Positions 32,879-33,289 of a stretch of DNA of 33,289 nucleotides are shown one piece after another. The first letter of the stretch is position 1; every line of letters starts with the position of its first letter. Position numbers and translations under genes: made by a program. A model generated the notes under the pieces. That model had not been told where the DNA came from. It made no database searches and saw nothing but the letters and a program-made list of their open reading frames with translations. Origin of the DNA: Candidatus Krumholzibacteriota bacterium (GTDB lineage: Bacteria > Krumholzibacteriota > Krumholzibacteriia > Krumholzibacteriales > Krumholzibacteriaceae); NCBI GenBank assembly GCA_030613345.1, contig JAUWMD010000002.1, forward strand, positions 1-33,289. The letters are read 5' to 3'.

Positions 32879-33289
32879 ATGAAAACGGTTATCATCGGTC
32901 TGGGTAATACCGTCCTGAGCGACGACGGCGCCGGGGTGTATGTCGCGCGCATGTTATCCGGGAGGTTCGGAGACGACGTAACCGTTATCGAGACGGAAAG
33001 CGCAGGGATGAACCTGATGGAGATGCTCGGAGGCTTCGACAGGGCTGTTCTGGTCGACGCGATCCTTCTCGACGGCGAGGAGGCGGGTACGGTATTCCGG
33101 CTGCGTGCAGACGACCTGAAGATCACCCCCAGACTGTCTTCATGCCACGACATCGATTTAGTCACCGCCCTCGAGCTGGGAAGGCAGCTCGGAATGCATA
33201 TGCCCGGCGAGGTGACGATATTCGCCATACAGGGAGAAGACATGCTCACTCTCTACGAGGGCTGTACCCGGAAGGTGGAAGAGTCGCTT
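32879..33289 (+). CDS. Hydrogenase maturation protease, truncated by window end
   Basis: The first 137 codons are present with no stop before the window ends. The HycI/HyaD/HybD-type endopeptidase signature is clear: GLGNTVLSDDGAGVYVA at the N-terminus, with an acidic nickel-sensing position, VLVDAI (second acidic ligand) and SCHDIDL (the histidine ligand). The enzyme cleaves the C-terminal peptide of the hydrogenase large subunit once nickel is in place. ATG 32879 follows CCGGGAG and lies 30 nt after mvhA, which fits processing of that product. Full proteins are usually about 150-160 aa, so only a short piece is missing. Confidence 0.92.
   Translation, partial: MKTVIIGLGNTVLSDDGAGVYVARMLSGRFGDDVTVIETESAGMNLMEMLGGFDRAVLVDAILLDGEEAGTVFRLRADDLKITPRLSSCHDIDLVTALELGRQLGMHMPGEVTIFAIQGEDMLTLYEGCTRKVEESL

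Noticed and set aside
1..33289. CRISPR arrays, tRNA or rRNA genes, insertion sequences, prophage
   Set aside because: No regularly spaced direct repeats, no cloverleaf or rRNA-like segments, and no transposase, integrase or phage protein was found on reading either strand.

Overview
The window comes from a GC-rich diderm (Gram-negative-type) bacterium with anaerobic energy metabolism. Two outer-membrane-style lipoproteins, a TonB-type protein and a GWxTD-like lipoprotein point to an outer membrane. A K+-dependent membrane pyrophosphatase, a DUF116 protein and a large H2/heterodisulfide-reductase-type gene cluster point to an anaerobe. GWxTD-like lipoproteins fit the FCB superphylum and related uncultivated lineages, but I cannot assign a phylum from sequence alone. 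No rRNA, tRNA, CRISPR array, insertion sequence or phage gene was seen. No gene-free stretch exceeds 300 bases; the longest are 19574-19841 (268 nt) and 15366-15612 (247 nt), both holding promoters.

Layout. 1-4542 (+): the 3' part of hppA with its terminator, then ychF, an archease and the RNA ligase rtcB. 4543-6177 (-): a secreted transglutaminase with an N-terminal beta-propeller-type repeat region. 6378-8899 (+): secreted gamma-glutamyltranspeptidase and an FG-GAP/VCBS-like secreted protein. 8918-9586 (-): TonB-family protein. 9690-11270 (+): pgsA, nitroreductase and a small exported protein. 11248-13260 (-): TPR/GWxTD-like lipoprotein. 13435-14886 (+): HD-GYP protein. 14970-15365 (-): small secreted protein with its own promoter and terminator. 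15613-15984 (+): lone CheY-like receiver. 15981-17491 (-): a two-TM protein and a cysteine-poor DUF116 protein. 17569-18453 (+): EamA transporter. 18443-19573 (-): TPR lipoprotein.

19842-33289 (+, running off the end): thirteen tightly packed genes, the main item of interest. The order is hdrC1-hdrB1-hdrA1, hdrC2-hdrB2-hdrA2(N-terminal half), nuoE-like, nuoF-like, [NuoG-type N-domain fused to the C-terminal half of HdrA], mvhD, mvhG, mvhA and a hydrogenase maturation protease. One HdrCBA set is complete. In the second set hdrA is cut at a ferredoxin motif: its N half stops at about residue 270 of a typical HdrA, two NADH-dehydrogenase-type genes intervene, and its C half continues on a protein that begins with a NuoG/HoxU-type [2Fe-2S] domain. 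The two pieces align with HdrA1 without net gaps and together omit only a few residues.

Working model (inference): the cluster encodes one large soluble flavin-based electron bifurcating or confurcating complex. MvhAGD would exchange electrons with H2, NuoEF with NAD(H), the HdrA flavins would split or merge electrons toward ferredoxin, and the two HdrBC pairs would serve a disulfide or other acceptor that cannot be named from sequence. The maturation protease at the end would process the NiFe large subunit.
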